A DNA stretch of 64,000 nucleotides, from NCBI RefSeq assembly GCF_002104475.1, contig NZ_NBOF01000001.1, positions 558,001 to 622,000 on the forward strand. The letters are read 5' to 3'. This DNA is from Cognaticolwellia mytili (GTDB taxonomy: Bacteria > Pseudomonadota > Gammaproteobacteria > Enterobacterales > Alteromonadaceae). Under the pieces are notes generated by a model that saw only the letters and a list, made by a program, of their open reading frames with translations, did no database searches and was not told the DNA's origin. Below, piece by piece: positions 1 through 8,695 of the stretch (the stretch's first letter is position 1; every line of letters begins with the position of its first letter). Made by a program: the position numbers and the translations under genes.

Positions 1-964
1 TGCTGCAATTCTAGCAGTAGCGAATTTACCTAATCTACATTTATTACTTTGTGGTGACGAGTCCGTCATTGTCGAAGCATTAGAAAAATCACAAATTTAT
101 CCTCATCCAAGAATAACTATTTATCCAACAACTGAAATTGTTGCGATGGATGATAAGCCAATTTTTGCCTTACGTCATAAAAAGAAATCATCAATGCGAA
201 AAGCATTGGATTTAGTACATGATGGTCAAGCACAAGCTTGTGTTAGTGCGGGTAATACTGGCGCACTATTCTCTATGGCTCACTTTGTTTTAAAAACTTT
301 ACCTGGTGTTGAACGCCCCGCGTTAATTTCTGCTTTACCAACCAATAAACCTAAGCAACATGTCTTTATGTTGGACTTAGGTGCCAATGTATTTTGCGAC
401 TCTAGTGTCTTATATCAGTTTGCCATAATGGGCTCTGTGATGGCGAAAGAGGTGGATGGTATTGAGCGCCCTAAAGTGGCATTGTTGAATATGGGTGAGG
501 AAGATAACAAGGGTAGTGATCACATCAAGCAAACGGCTAGTTATTTATTAGCTAACGAAAACATCAACTATATCGGTTTTATTGAAGGTAATGATATTTT
601 TACTAATAAAGCTGATGTTATTGTTTGTGACGGTTTTGTCGGTAATGTTGCATTAAAAACCTGTGAAGGTGTGGCAAGAATGGTTTATAAGCAGTTGCAA
701 GAAATCATCAAAAAACATTTTTTAGCTCAAATTATGGGCAAACTACTGTCTGGTACAATAAAAAAACTGTTTAAACCCATGAACCCCGACCAGTATAACG
801 GTGCAAGTTTGATAGGATTGCGCGGTATTGTGGTGAAAAGTCACGGTAACGCAAATGTTACTGCTTTTTATACCGCGATTACAGAAGCTGTGACAGAGAT
901 CGAAAGACAAGTTCCAGCGAAAATTAAAGACCAGCTTGAACATAGTTTCTGCCATAAAGATTAG
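1..964 (+). CDS. plsX: Phosphate acyltransferase PlsX, 5' end outside window
   Basis: PlsX makes acyl-phosphate from acyl-ACP in the first step of phosphatidic acid synthesis by the PlsX/PlsY route, at the cytoplasmic face of the membrane. The reading frame is open from base 2 and reads AAILAVANLPNLHLLLCGDE and then the family motif MDDKP before the internal ATG at 146, so that ATG is not the start. About 320 residues are visible. Since E. coli PlsX has 356 residues, only some tens of N-terminal residues are missing. Family blocks seen: SAGNTGALFSMA, LLNMGEEDNKG, DGFVGNVALK. It heads the fatty-acid cluster. The next gene is fabD, 111 bp away, where many gammaproteobacteria have fabH. Confidence 0.95.
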   Translation, partial: AAILAVANLPNLHLLLCGDESVIVEALEKSQIYPHPRITIYPTTEIVAMDDKPIFALRHKKKSSMRKALDLVHDGQAQACVSAGNTGALFSMAHFVLKTLPGVERPALISALPTNKPKQHVFMLDLGANVFCDSSVLYQFAIMGSVMAKEVDGIERPKVALLNMGEEDNKGSDHIKQTASYLLANENINYIGFIEGNDIFTNKADVIVCDGFVGNVALKTCEGVARMVYKQLQEIIKKHFLAQIMGKLLSGTIKKLFKPMNPDQYNGASLIGLRGIVVKSHGNANVTAFYTAITEAVTEIERQVPAKIKDQLEHSFCHKD

Positions 965-1012
965 TTTTACTTTATCGCCACATGTTTAAACTAGCTGGAA
1001 AAATTATGACGA

Positions 1013-1035
1013 CATAGGTGTTTTAATTACCTATG
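1013..1035 (+). other. Hairpin between plsX and fabD
   Basis: CATAGGT (1013-1019) pairs perfectly with ACCTATG (1029-1035) around a 9-nt loop. There is no T-tract behind it, so it is not a convincing terminator. It could be a processing or attenuation structure in the plsX-fabD transcript. Confidence 0.35.
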
Positions 1036-1075
1036 TTGCACAAACACAAAATATTACAATAATTTGGGTCTAACA

Positions 1076-2011
1076 ATGCAAAACAATTTAGCGTTTGTCT
1101 TTCCTGGTCAAGGATCACAGTCACTAGCGATGCTAGCGGATTTTTCTGATCACGAAGTAGTGCAAAATACATTTTCTGAAGCATCTGATGCTTTGGGTTA
1201 CGATTTGTGGCAATTAGTTCAGCAGGGGCCTGTTGAAAAGTTAAACCAAACAAACTTCACACAACCCGCTTTATTGACAGCTAGTGTTGCTATATGGCGC
1301 TTGTGGCAAGCATCTTCATCTGTAAAACCTACTATTTTAGCCGGACATAGTTTAGGTGAGTATTCTGCACTAGTGTGTGCTGGTGTGTTTTCTCTGGCTG
1401 ATGCGGTTAAATTAGTAGAAAAACGTGGCGAATTTATGCAAGCTTCAGTTCCTGCAGGAACTGGTGCTATGTACGCTATCATCGGCTTGGCGGATGATAA
1501 AATTATTGAAGCTTGTGCTCAAGCAGCGCAGGGAGAAGTGGTTTCTGCAGTTAACTTTAACTCTCCAGGACAAGTTGTTATTGCTGGTAATAAAGCGGCA
1601 GTTGAGCGTGCTGGTGAGTTATGTAAAGAAGCAGGCGCTAAAAGAGCGTTGCCTTTACCTGTGAGTGTGCCTTCGCATTGTGCATTAATGAAGGATGCTG
1701 CTGATAAGTTAGCTGAAGAATTTAATAATATTACCTTTAATACGCCAAATATTTCAGTGGTTAATAATGTTGATGTTGCCATTGAAAGTTCGGCGCAAGC
1801 AATTAAAACTGCTTTAATAAAGCAATTATATAGTCCAGTACGTTGGACTGAAACCATTCAGTATTTAGCACAAAACGGTGTTGAGCAAGTAATTGAAGCG
1901 GGCCCAGGTAAAGTATTACAAGGTCTGTTAAAGCGCATCGACAAAACCATTAGTTGTCAATCTGTTAATGACAGTGCGTCATTAACCAAAGCATTAGAAT
2001 CAGTAGAGTAA
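1076..2011 (+). CDS. fabD: Malonyl-CoA:ACP transacylase FabD
   Basis: FabD moves malonate from CoA to the phosphopantetheine of ACP and supplies the elongation unit for fatty acid synthesis in the cytoplasm. The ATG at 1076 is chosen over an upstream in-frame TTG (1064) because MQNNLAFVFPGQGSQ aligns with the start of E. coli FabD. This gives 311 residues, the usual family length. The GHSLGE nucleophile elbow puts the catalytic serine at residue 92, and the SVPSHC motif puts the catalytic histidine at 201, the same numbers as in E. coli. fabG follows after 5 bp, so the two are cotranscribed. Confidence 0.97.
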   Translation: MQNNLAFVFPGQGSQSLAMLADFSDHEVVQNTFSEASDALGYDLWQLVQQGPVEKLNQTNFTQPALLTASVAIWRLWQASSSVKPTILAGHSLGEYSALVCAGVFSLADAVKLVEKRGEFMQASVPAGTGAMYAIIGLADDKIIEACAQAAQGEVVSAVNFNSPGQVVIAGNKAAVERAGELCKEAGAKRALPLPVSVPSHCALMKDAADKLAEEFNNITFNTPNISVVNNVDVAIESSAQAIKTALIKQLYSPVRWTETIQYLAQNGVEQVIEAGPGKVLQGLLKRIDKTISCQSVNDSASLTKALESVE

Positions 2012-2016
2012 AAGAT

Positions 2017-2751
2017 ATGTTTTCATTAGAAGGAAAGGTCATTTTAGTGACCGGAGCTAGTCGTGGCATAGGTAAAGCTATTGCAACACAACTAAAAGAA
2101 TTAGGCGGAACAGTTATCGGTACAGCAACATCAGAGCATGGTGCTGCTAATATCAGTGAATACTTGGGCGCAGATTGCGGTTTAGTGCTTAATGTAACTG
2201 ATGATGATTCCATTAGTGCAATGTTTGATTTAATCAAAGAAAAGCACGGTGCAGTTGATATTTTGGTGAATAATGCCGGTATCACACGCGATAATTTGAT
2301 GATGCGAATGAAAAATGACGAATGGAACGATATCATTGATACCAATCTTTCATCAGTATTTAAGATTAGTAAAGCGGTTCTTCGTTCAATGATGAAGAAA
2401 CGCCACGGTCGCATTATTAATATTGGCTCTGTTGTCGGGACTATGGGTAATGCTGGTCAAGTTAACTATGCAACAGCTAAAGCGGGCTTAATTGGTTTCA
2501 CTAAGTCATTAGCGCGTGAAGTAGCGTCTCGTGGTATTACTGTTAATACTGTATCTCCAGGTTTTATTGATACGGACATGACTCAAACATTAACTGATGA
2601 GCAAAAAGAAGGTATATTTGCGCAAGTTCCTGCTAACCGTTTAGGTAAGCCAGAAGAAATTGCCAATGCAGTTGCTTTTTTAGCATCAGACTCAGCAGCT
2701 TACATTACGGGTGAAACATTACACGTAAATGGCGGCATGTATATGGTTTAA
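2017..2751 (+). CDS. fabG: 3-oxoacyl-ACP reductase FabG
   Basis: FabG is the NADPH-dependent ketoreductase of the fatty acid elongation cycle. It is a 244-residue short-chain dehydrogenase, the same length as E. coli FabG. The Rossmann motif TGASRGIG lies near residue 13, NNAG near 87, and the catalytic triad falls at S138, Y151 and K155 (YATAK), exactly the E. coli positions. The C-terminal GGMYMV end is typical. It starts 5 bp after fabD. A gap of about 160 bp containing a weak hairpin separates it from acpP. Confidence 0.97.
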   Translation: MFSLEGKVILVTGASRGIGKAIATQLKELGGTVIGTATSEHGAANISEYLGADCGLVLNVTDDDSISAMFDLIKEKHGAVDILVNNAGITRDNLMMRMKNDEWNDIIDTNLSSVFKISKAVLRSMMKKRHGRIINIGSVVGTMGNAGQVNYATAKAGLIGFTKSLAREVASRGITVNTVSPGFIDTDMTQTLTDEQKEGIFAQVPANRLGKPEEIANAVAFLASDSAAYITGETLHVNGGMYMV

Positions 2752-2870
2752 TCATACTCGCTCATTTGGGTGTTGTATTAAATTCGAACAAATAATAAAC
2801 TGTCACAGGTTCGACCAGCAAAAAAGTAAAATTAGAAGCTTGCATGGTTGGCTCATGACGAATAAACTAC

Positions 2871-2895
2871 ATACAATTCTGAAAAATTGTATTTT
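2871..2895 (+). terminator. Weak terminator or attenuator before acpP
   Basis: ATACAATT (2871-2878) and AATTGTAT (2885-2892) form an AT-only 8-bp stem with loop CTGAAA, followed by TTTT. The stem is weak, so it is more likely an attenuator separating fabG levels from the very high acpP expression than a full stop. Confidence 0.4.
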
Positions 2896-2912
2896 CTAGT
2901 AAAGGAAAAAAA

Positions 2913-3146
2913 ATGAGTACTATCATAGAACGCGTTAAAAAAATTACTATTGAGCAACTTGGTGTAAGCGAAGACGAAGTAAAAGTTGAAGCTTCATTTG
3001 TTGACGACTTAGGTGCTGACTCGTTAGACACTGTTGAATTAGTAATGGCGTTAGAAGAAGAATTTGATACTGAAATTCCAGATGAAGAAGCTGAGAAAAT
3101 CACTACAGTTCAAGCTGCAATCGATTACGTTACTGCTAACCAGTAA
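2913..3146 (+). CDS. acpP: Acyl carrier protein
   Basis: This is the small acidic carrier of all acyl intermediates in type II fatty acid synthesis. The 77 residues match the E. coli length. The phosphopantetheine attachment motif [10 protein letters not shown] has its serine at residue 37 counting Met (S36 in mature numbering). The four-helix ACP pattern and high Asp/Glu content are evident. A strong ribosome binding site (AAAGGA, 2901-2906) precedes the ATG. It is flanked by a weak hairpin upstream and a clear terminator downstream, as expected for a highly expressed gene within the cluster. Confidence 0.98.
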   Translation: MSTIIERVKKITIEQLGVSEDEVKVEASFVDDLGADSLDTVELVMALEEEFDTEIPDEEAEKITTVQAAIDYVTANQ

Positions 3147-3170
3147 TAAGTAAACGAACGTTGTTGATTT

Positions 3171-3202
3171 CAGGCGGTTTAATTACCGCCTGATTTGTTT
3201 TT
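3171..3202 (+). terminator. Rho-independent terminator after acpP
   Basis: CAGGCGGT (3171-3178) pairs with ACCGCCTG (3185-3192) around loop TTAATT, followed by ATTTGTTTTT. The 8-bp GC-rich stem with a T-tract is typical. Confidence 0.85.
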
Positions 3203-3313
3203 ACCGTTTTAAAATATTGATAAGCTAACACTTAACCTAAGTTAAACTAAGCGTTAAGTACGCTGATATAAAACACCTTCTCTTATTCTACCCTATCGGA
3301 GGCAGCACATCTC

Positions 3314-4546
3314 ATGAGACGCGTTGTAGTTACCGGTCTTGGCATGCTTAGCCCTTTAGGCAACAGCCCTGAATCAACCTGGCAAAACCTACTACTTGGA
3401 CAAAGTGGTATTTCTGACATTACGCATTTTGATACTTCATTGTATCCAACGCGCTTTGCAGGTTTAGTAAAAGATTTTGATGCACAAGATTACATGGCTC
3501 GTAAAGAAGCCAAAAAAATGGATCTATTTATTCAATATGGCGTTGCAGCTGGTGTGCAAGCTGTTAAAGACTCAGGTCTAGAAATCACAGAAGAAAATGC
3601 TCAGCGTATCGGCGTTGCCGTTGGTTCGGGTATTGGTGGTTTAGGTCTAATTGAAGAAAATCATACTAAGTTATTAAAAAGTGGTCCGCGCAAGCTGTCA
3701 CCATTTTTTGTACCTTCTACCATTATTAATATGATAGCAGGTCACTTATCAATTATGTTTGGTATGAAAGGCCCTAATATTTCTATTGTTACTGCTTGTA
3801 CGAGTGGTGTACATAACATTGGCCACGCAGCACGTATGATTGCATACGGTGACGCTGATGCCATGGTTGCTGGTGGTGCAGAAAAAGCCTCAACAACGTT
3901 AGGTATGGGAGGCTTTGGCGCAGCACGTGCAATGTCAACCCGTAATGACGCACCACAACAAGCGTCTCGTCCTTGGGATAAAGACCGAGACGGCTTTGTT
4001 TTAGGCGACGGTGCAGGGGTACTTGTACTTGAAGAGTATGAACATGCGAAGGCTCGTGGCGCCAACATTTATGCAGAGCTTGCAGGCTTTGGCATGAGTG
4101 GCGATGCGTATCATATGACGTCACCACCTGCTGATGGTGCAGGCGCAGCGTTGGCAATGAAAAATGCCATTAACGATGCTAAAGTTGATATTGCTAAAAT
4201 TGGTTATATTAATGCTCATGGTACATCAACACCTGCCGGTGATATTGCTGAAACGAATGCGGTGAAATCTGTATTTGGCGACTTAGCAAATAGCGTTATG
4301 GTCGGGTCGACTAAGTCAATGACTGGTCATTTGTTAGGTGCGGCAGGCGCGGTAGAAGCAATCTTTAGTATCCAAGCTTTAGTGAATAATGCAGTTCCAC
4401 CAACCATTAACTTAGATAACCCTGATGAAGGTTGTGATCTCGATTATATTGCGCATACAGCGCGTGATGTGAACTTAGAGTATGCACTTTGTAATTCATT
4501 TGGTTTTGGTGGCACTAATGGTTCATTAATCTTTAAAAAAGTTTAA
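3314..4546 (+). CDS. fabF: 3-oxoacyl-ACP synthase II FabF
   Basis: FabF condenses malonyl-ACP with acyl-ACP and governs the 16:1 to 18:1 elongation step that adjusts membrane fluidity with temperature. The 410 residues match the family. The Cys-His-His triad is visible: C162 in TACTSG, H302 in HGTSTPAGD and H339 in [15 protein letters not shown] ribosome binding site lies about 11 bp before the ATG. The gene has its own leader after the acpP terminator, so it probably has its own promoter. A strong terminator ends it directly in front of pabC. Confidence 0.97.
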   Translation: MRRVVVTGLGMLSPLGNSPESTWQNLLLGQSGISDITHFDTSLYPTRFAGLVKDFDAQDYMARKEAKKMDLFIQYGVAAGVQAVKDSGLEITEENAQRIGVAVGSGIGGLGLIEENHTKLLKSGPRKLSPFFVPSTIINMIAGHLSIMFGMKGPNISIVTACTSGVHNIGHAARMIAYGDADAMVAGGAEKASTTLGMGGFGAARAMSTRNDAPQQASRPWDKDRDGFVLGDGAGVLVLEEYEHAKARGANIYAELAGFGMSGDAYHMTSPPADGAGAALAMKNAINDAKVDIAKIGYINAHGTSTPAGDIAETNAVKSVFGDLANSVMVGSTKSMTGHLLGAAGAVEAIFSIQALVNNAVPPTINLDNPDEGCDLDYIAHTARDVNLEYALCNSFGFGGTNGSLIFKKV

Positions 4547-4632
4547 TGAACGTATAGTGGCAATTACTATTGCTTGTTTATTCTAATAAATGTGAAATTT
4601 GTTGTAATACCACTTGAACTAACCGCATTAAG

Positions 4633-4667
4633 CCTGAATACTTAACCTAAGTATTCAGGTTTTTTTT
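4633..4667 (+). terminator. Rho-independent terminator after fabF, abutting pabC
   Basis: CCTGAATACTT (4633-4643) and AAGTATTCAGG (4649-4659) form a perfect 11-bp stem with loop AACCT, followed by eight T (4660-4667). The T-tract runs straight into the first possible ATG of pabC (4668), so pabC is made either from read-through or from a promoter overlapping the hairpin. Confidence 0.92.
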
Positions 4668-4676
4668 ATGGAAATT

Positions 4677-5480
4677 ATGACCTTAAGTTTTGTTGATGAA
4701 CAAGCACTCGATGTTATTTCAATTTACGACCGTGGTTTAGCGTATGGTGATGGCTGCTTTACCACCGCGTTAGTCCTTGACGGCAAAGTTGTTATGTTAG
4801 AGCAGCACTTAGCTCGCTTAACACTGCAGAGCCAAAGACTAGGCTTGCCTGACATTAATACCAGCTCAATTGCCGAGAAAATGTGCCAAGTGAGTAAAGA
4901 TGTCAACAAAGGTGTTGTGAAAGTCATTGTGACTTGTGGCAGTGGTGGGCGCGGATATTCACGACTTGGCGCTAACCAAGCACAAGTTATTATTAGCCGT
5001 CATGACTACCCAAACTTTTATGATCAATGGCAAAAACACGGCATCACCGTTGGCATTAGTAAGCAGCAATTAGGTGTCAATCCTATGTTAGCCGGCTTAA
5101 AGCACTTAAATCGATTAGAGCAAGTGTTATTGAGGAAGGAACTAGACCAACGCTCAGAAGATGACTTATTGGTTACAGATATTAATGACAATATTACCGA
5201 ATGCTGCAGCGCTAATGTCTTCTGGCAAAAAAATGGACAATGGCATACACCTTCATTAGCCAGTGCTGGCGTTTCAGGGATAATGCGCACGCGAATTATG
5301 AATTTGAATCCAGATGTTTTGGTAGGAGACTATAGGCTAACGGATATAGATAATATCGACGCTATGTTTATTAGTAATGCTATTTTAGGTATAGTGCCAG
5401 TCAAAATCTTTAACTTAAAAGTATTAGATATTTCCTTGGTAGAAGATATTCAAAAACAATGCTTAACCTTCGATAGTTGA
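4677..5480 (+). CDS. pabC: Aminodeoxychorismate lyase PabC
   Basis: PabC is a fold-type IV PLP enzyme that splits 4-amino-4-deoxychorismate into p-aminobenzoate and pyruvate for folate synthesis. YGDGCFTTALVLDGK near the N terminus and LAGLKHLNRLEQVLL, with the PLP lysine near residue 142, match E. coli PabC closely. There are two in-frame ATGs. The one at 4668 sits on the terminator T-tract with no ribosome binding site. The one at 4677 has GGA at 4670-4672 and fits the family length (267 residues), so it is preferred. The end overlaps the mltG region, and pabC-mltG-tmk-holB is the conserved order. Confidence 0.93.
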   Translation: MTLSFVDEQALDVISIYDRGLAYGDGCFTTALVLDGKVVMLEQHLARLTLQSQRLGLPDINTSSIAEKMCQVSKDVNKGVVKVIVTCGSGGRGYSRLGANQAQVIISRHDYPNFYDQWQKHGITVGISKQQLGVNPMLAGLKHLNRLEQVLLRKELDQRSEDDLLVTDINDNITECCSANVFWQKNGQWHTPSLASAGVSGIMRTRIMNLNPDVLVGDYRLTDIDNIDAMFISNAILGIVPVKIFNLKVLDISLVEDIQKQCLTFDS

Positions 5481-5491
5481 TTACCCAATAC

Positions 5492-6592
5492 ATGACGATA
5501 TCTATGCAAAGCTTACCAAAAATCATCCGTACAATACTGGCATTTGTTGCAGTTATGTTTGTGGTAACTAGTATTGCCATTATTACTTTAGTGTATACCG
5601 CACAAACGAAAATTCAGCAAGCGATGGCAGTTGAAAAAATTGAACTTATTACTATTGAAAAAGGCAGTTCGTTTAATCAATTTTCAAAACAATTGGTCCA
5701 AAAAGGTTGGATCGAAAATCGCTTTTGGCTACGCAATTATGTGCGCTTTAATGCAGAACTTGCAAACATAAAGTCAGGTACTTATCAAGTTATACCTGAA
5801 ACATCGCTTATTGATTTACTGAAAACGGTTGTCGCTGGAAAAGAGCACCAATTTAGTATTACTTTTATCGAAGGAACATCAATAAAGCAATGGCTTGAAC
5901 TACTCGCAAAAACTAAAAATATAACCCATAAATTACCGGCTGTTTTCAATGAAGGCGTCGCGAATGAATTTTCTGTTTCTTTTGTCAATAATGACGAAAA
6001 GATGCAGGCGCTAGCTATACTTGCTCAACAATTTAACATTACAAGTAAAAACCCTGAAGGTTACTTCTACCCTGATACTTATGCTTTCTCGCTGGGCGAC
6101 TCAGATATTGCCATTCTTAGCAGGGCACATAATAAAATGCTGCAAGAACTTGATAAACGCTGGCAAAAGCGTAATACCAACTTGCCTTATAAAACGAAGC
6201 ATGAAGCACTAACGATGGCGTCGATTATTGAAAAAGAAAGTGGCAAGTATGCTGAACATGAAATAATTGCCTCGGTTTTTGTCAACAGACTCCATAAAAA
6301 AATGCGCTTACAAACCGACCCAACGGTAATCTATGGTTTAGGTGAGCACTACTATGGCGATATTAAATATAAGCACCTTCGAGGTAAAACGCCGTACAAT
6401 ACCCGAAAAATTAAAGGACTAACGCCTACGCCGATCGCAATGCCGGGTAAAAATGCCTTAGATGCTGCATTTTCACCTGCAACAACAGAGTTCTTGTATT
6501 TTGTTAGTAACGGTAACGGCGAACACATATTTTCGACTAACTTAGCCGATCATAATCGCGCGGTGACTGATTATCTGCGTAAGAAAAAGTAA
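5492..6592 (+). CDS. mltG: Endolytic murein transglycosylase MltG
   Basis: MltG is an inner-membrane lytic transglycosylase that cuts nascent glycan strands and limits peptidoglycan chain length. There is an N-terminal membrane helix (about residues 10-35), a LysM-like region, then the YceG catalytic domain with the motif ASIIEKESG. The catalytic glutamate is near residue 247, and LQTDPTVIYGLG and TPYNTR blocks follow. The start is uncertain: TTG 5477 would overlap pabC, while ATG 5492 and ATG 5504 both lack a strong ribosome binding site. The choice affects only a few cytoplasmic residues. It is coupled to pabC and followed by tmk. Confidence 0.94.
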   Translation: MTISMQSLPKIIRTILAFVAVMFVVTSIAIITLVYTAQTKIQQAMAVEKIELITIEKGSSFNQFSKQLVQKGWIENRFWLRNYVRFNAELANIKSGTYQVIPETSLIDLLKTVVAGKEHQFSITFIEGTSIKQWLELLAKTKNITHKLPAVFNEGVANEFSVSFVNNDEKMQALAILAQQFNITSKNPEGYFYPDTYAFSLGDSDIAILSRAHNKMLQELDKRWQKRNTNLPYKTKHEALTMASIIEKESGKYAEHEIIASVFVNRLHKKMRLQTDPTVIYGLGEHYYGDIKYKHLRGKTPYNTRKIKGLTPTPIAMPGKNALDAAFSPATTEFLYFVSNGNGEHIFSTNLADHNRAVTDYLRKKK

Positions 6593-6643
6593 TTTTAGTA
6601 TTTAAATTTAACGTTTAATCAAAGTATTTTGGAACATTTAACC

Positions 6644-7279
6644 ATGAAAAAAGGTCAGTTTATTGTTGTCGAGGGCATTGAAGGTGCTGGCAAATCTTCA
6701 GCAATTAGCGTTATTGAAGCAGTATTAGAAAAGCATGGTATTGCTTATATAAAAACCCGAGAACCGGGTGGTACGCCGTTGGCCGAATCATTACGTGATA
6801 TTGTTAAATCTGCTAGCCATGATGAAGTCTTAACGCAAGAAACTGAGTTATTGCTAATGTATGCAAGTCGCAGCCAACTTTTAGCAAATAGAATATTACC
6901 AGCATTAGAACAAGGTACTTGGGTGATTGGCGATCGTCATGATTTATCTTCTCGTGCATACCAAGGTGGTGGTCGACAATTTGATGATGAAATAATGAAT
7001 GCGATTGCTGATGTTACCCTGAAAGGATTTACACCAGATTTAACGGTTTATTTAGACCTTGCACCCGAATTAGGTTTAGGTCGAGCGCAAGCACGTGGTG
7101 AACTTGATCGTATCGAATTAGAAAAAATTGAGTTTTTTGAGCGAGTACGAAATAAGTACCTTGAATTGGCAACAGCCTCAGAAAGCACTGATATTATTGA
7201 TGCTAGTCAGACAATGGGCAAAGTGCATAAAGATGTCGCTCGTACCGTAGAAAGTTTCATAGCAAAAGAGCAAGGCTAA
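6644..7279 (+). CDS. tmk: Thymidylate kinase
   Basis: It phosphorylates dTMP to dTDP, a required step for dTTP synthesis. The P-loop EGIEGAGKSS lies at about residues 10-19, and the DRHDLSSRAYQGGGR block lies at about 96-110, close to E. coli Tmk. ATG 6644 is chosen over an upstream in-frame TTG (6629) because GGAA at 6631-6634 is well spaced and the protein then starts MKKGQFIVVEG, giving 211 residues (E. coli 213). holB follows after 2 bp, indicating cotranslation. Confidence 0.96.
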   Translation: MKKGQFIVVEGIEGAGKSSAISVIEAVLEKHGIAYIKTREPGGTPLAESLRDIVKSASHDEVLTQETELLLMYASRSQLLANRILPALEQGTWVIGDRHDLSSRAYQGGGRQFDDEIMNAIADVTLKGFTPDLTVYLDLAPELGLGRAQARGELDRIELEKIEFFERVRNKYLELATASESTDIIDASQTMGKVHKDVARTVESFIAKEQG

Positions 7280-7281
7280 TC

Positions 7282-8250
7282 ATGCAAGCATGGCTAAAAA
7301 CAACTCAGCAACAGCTTTCAAGGCAAGTACAATCGAACAAGTTGCCGCATGCTTTGTTGTTTTCTGGTGTAAAAGGTGCAGGGCATGAAGAGCTTGCTTT
7401 GTGGTTAACTCAGATTTTGCTATGTCAGCACTATTATGTTGATGATCTAAATATATTGCATGCTTGTAAGCAATGTAAAGCTTGTAAATTGTCTGCCAGT
7501 AATAGTTATCCTGATCATATAACTCTAAGTACAGATAAAGCGACGATAGGTGTTGATGAGGTTCGCAAACTCAGCCAGTTTTTTGAGAAAACAGCGCATA
7601 TTGGCACTGCGAAAACTGCTTGGGTTAAACAAGCTGATACCATGACTGTTTCAGCAGCTAACGCCTTATTGAAAACTTTAGAAGAGCCAACAGTTAATAG
7701 TTTTATTATATTAACAACCAATAGCGCTGAAACCTTGTTGCCAACTATCATAAGCCGATGTCAGCAGTTTAAAATACGTCCGCCGATGGGCGAAAACCTA
7801 TTCGCAGCATTTTCTACAGATGATGGTCAACAGGCTAGCTTACAAGACAATCAGAAAAAATCTGATTTATTTGCTAACCTTAGTCATTATAGTGAATTGT
7901 CTGATGCAAGTGTTGCCAACGACTTTCAAACATTTCGTAATAATATCAAACAGTACCTATGCTATCATGCGCACCGGGCTGAATTACTTAAAGCACTGGT
8001 TGATAACAGCAACGCGATGCGCTGGTTTGAGAAAGTTATTGTCGATTTAACACGTGAGCAATGGCGTTGGAGCATGACTAAATCAAGTGGTGTAGAAATT
8101 AACTTAGATGCTGAGCAACTTTGGCAAATATATCGTTTAATACAAACTGCGAATATGAAATTGAAAACACTAGTACAAGTGAACCGACAATTTTTAAGTG
8201 AGAAGCTTTTGGTTGATATCAGCCGCATAGTTTATAGTGCAGGGGACTAG
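7282..8250 (+). CDS. holB: DNA polymerase III subunit delta'
   Basis: HolB is the delta-prime stator of the clamp-loader complex and helps load the beta clamp. The 322 residues are near the E. coli length (334). The degenerate P-loop region LFSGVKGAGHEE, the zinc-module cysteines (C followed by CKQCKAC, around residues 50-67), and NALLKTLEEPTVNSFIILTT with the SRC motif (TIISRCQQF) are all characteristic of the AAA+ clamp-loader fold. It is 2 bp after tmk and 2 bp before pilZ. Confidence 0.95.
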   Translation: MQAWLKTTQQQLSRQVQSNKLPHALLFSGVKGAGHEELALWLTQILLCQHYYVDDLNILHACKQCKACKLSASNSYPDHITLSTDKATIGVDEVRKLSQFFEKTAHIGTAKTAWVKQADTMTVSAANALLKTLEEPTVNSFIILTTNSAETLLPTIISRCQQFKIRPPMGENLFAAFSTDDGQQASLQDNQKKSDLFANLSHYSELSDASVANDFQTFRNNIKQYLCYHAHRAELLKALVDNSNAMRWFEKVIVDLTREQWRWSMTKSSGVEINLDAEQLWQIYRLIQTANMKLKTLVQVNRQFLSEKLLVDISRIVYSAGD

Positions 8251-8252
8251 TT

Positions 8253-8579
8253 TTGGAAAATATCAGGCTTGAATTTATTACCGATCGTGATTTGTATCAA
8301 TCCTATATGCCTTTTATGAAAAAGGGCGGGTTGTTTATACGTACCACTGAGCCGATTGAATTGGCAACTGATGTAAAATTAATTGTGATACTGCCAGACT
8401 CTTTAGAATCTTCGGAGGTTATTGGTAAAGTGTCTTGGATCACGCCAATTGGTGTACAAAGCGGTACGCCGGCGGGCATTGGCGTCAGCTTTATTAGTGA
8501 CCCAGATAATATTCGCAGTCAAATAGATAAAGCTATTGGTCGTTTACTTAACTCTTCTGATCCCACCTTATCAATGTAA
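8253..8579 (+). CDS. pilZ: PilZ-domain type IV pilus protein
   Basis: This 108-residue protein is placed holB-pilZ-tatD, the same order as the founding PilZ gene of Pseudomonas aeruginosa, which is needed for type IV pilus assembly. It contains MKKGGLFIRTTEPIELATDVKL and SGTPAGIGVSFIS, the PilZ beta-barrel pattern. It lacks the RxxxR and (D/N)xSxxG residues used for cyclic-di-GMP binding, as in the pilus-type PilZ that acts through protein contacts. The start is TTG at 8253, supported by AGGGG at 8241-8245 with 7-nt spacing. It is probably cotranscribed with tmk-holB. Confidence 0.88.
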   Translation: MENIRLEFITDRDLYQSYMPFMKKGGLFIRTTEPIELATDVKLIVILPDSLESSEVIGKVSWITPIGVQSGTPAGIGVSFISDPDNIRSQIDKAIGRLLNSSDPTLSM

Positions 8580-8695
8580 GAAAATAGCGATATATTTTCT
8601 GACGGTAGTACTGGCTAATCTGGTCTTCATCATTAGATAAAACGCTAAAAATAAAAATTGTATAATAAAATAACACTTTCGTGTGGAGTAACCTT

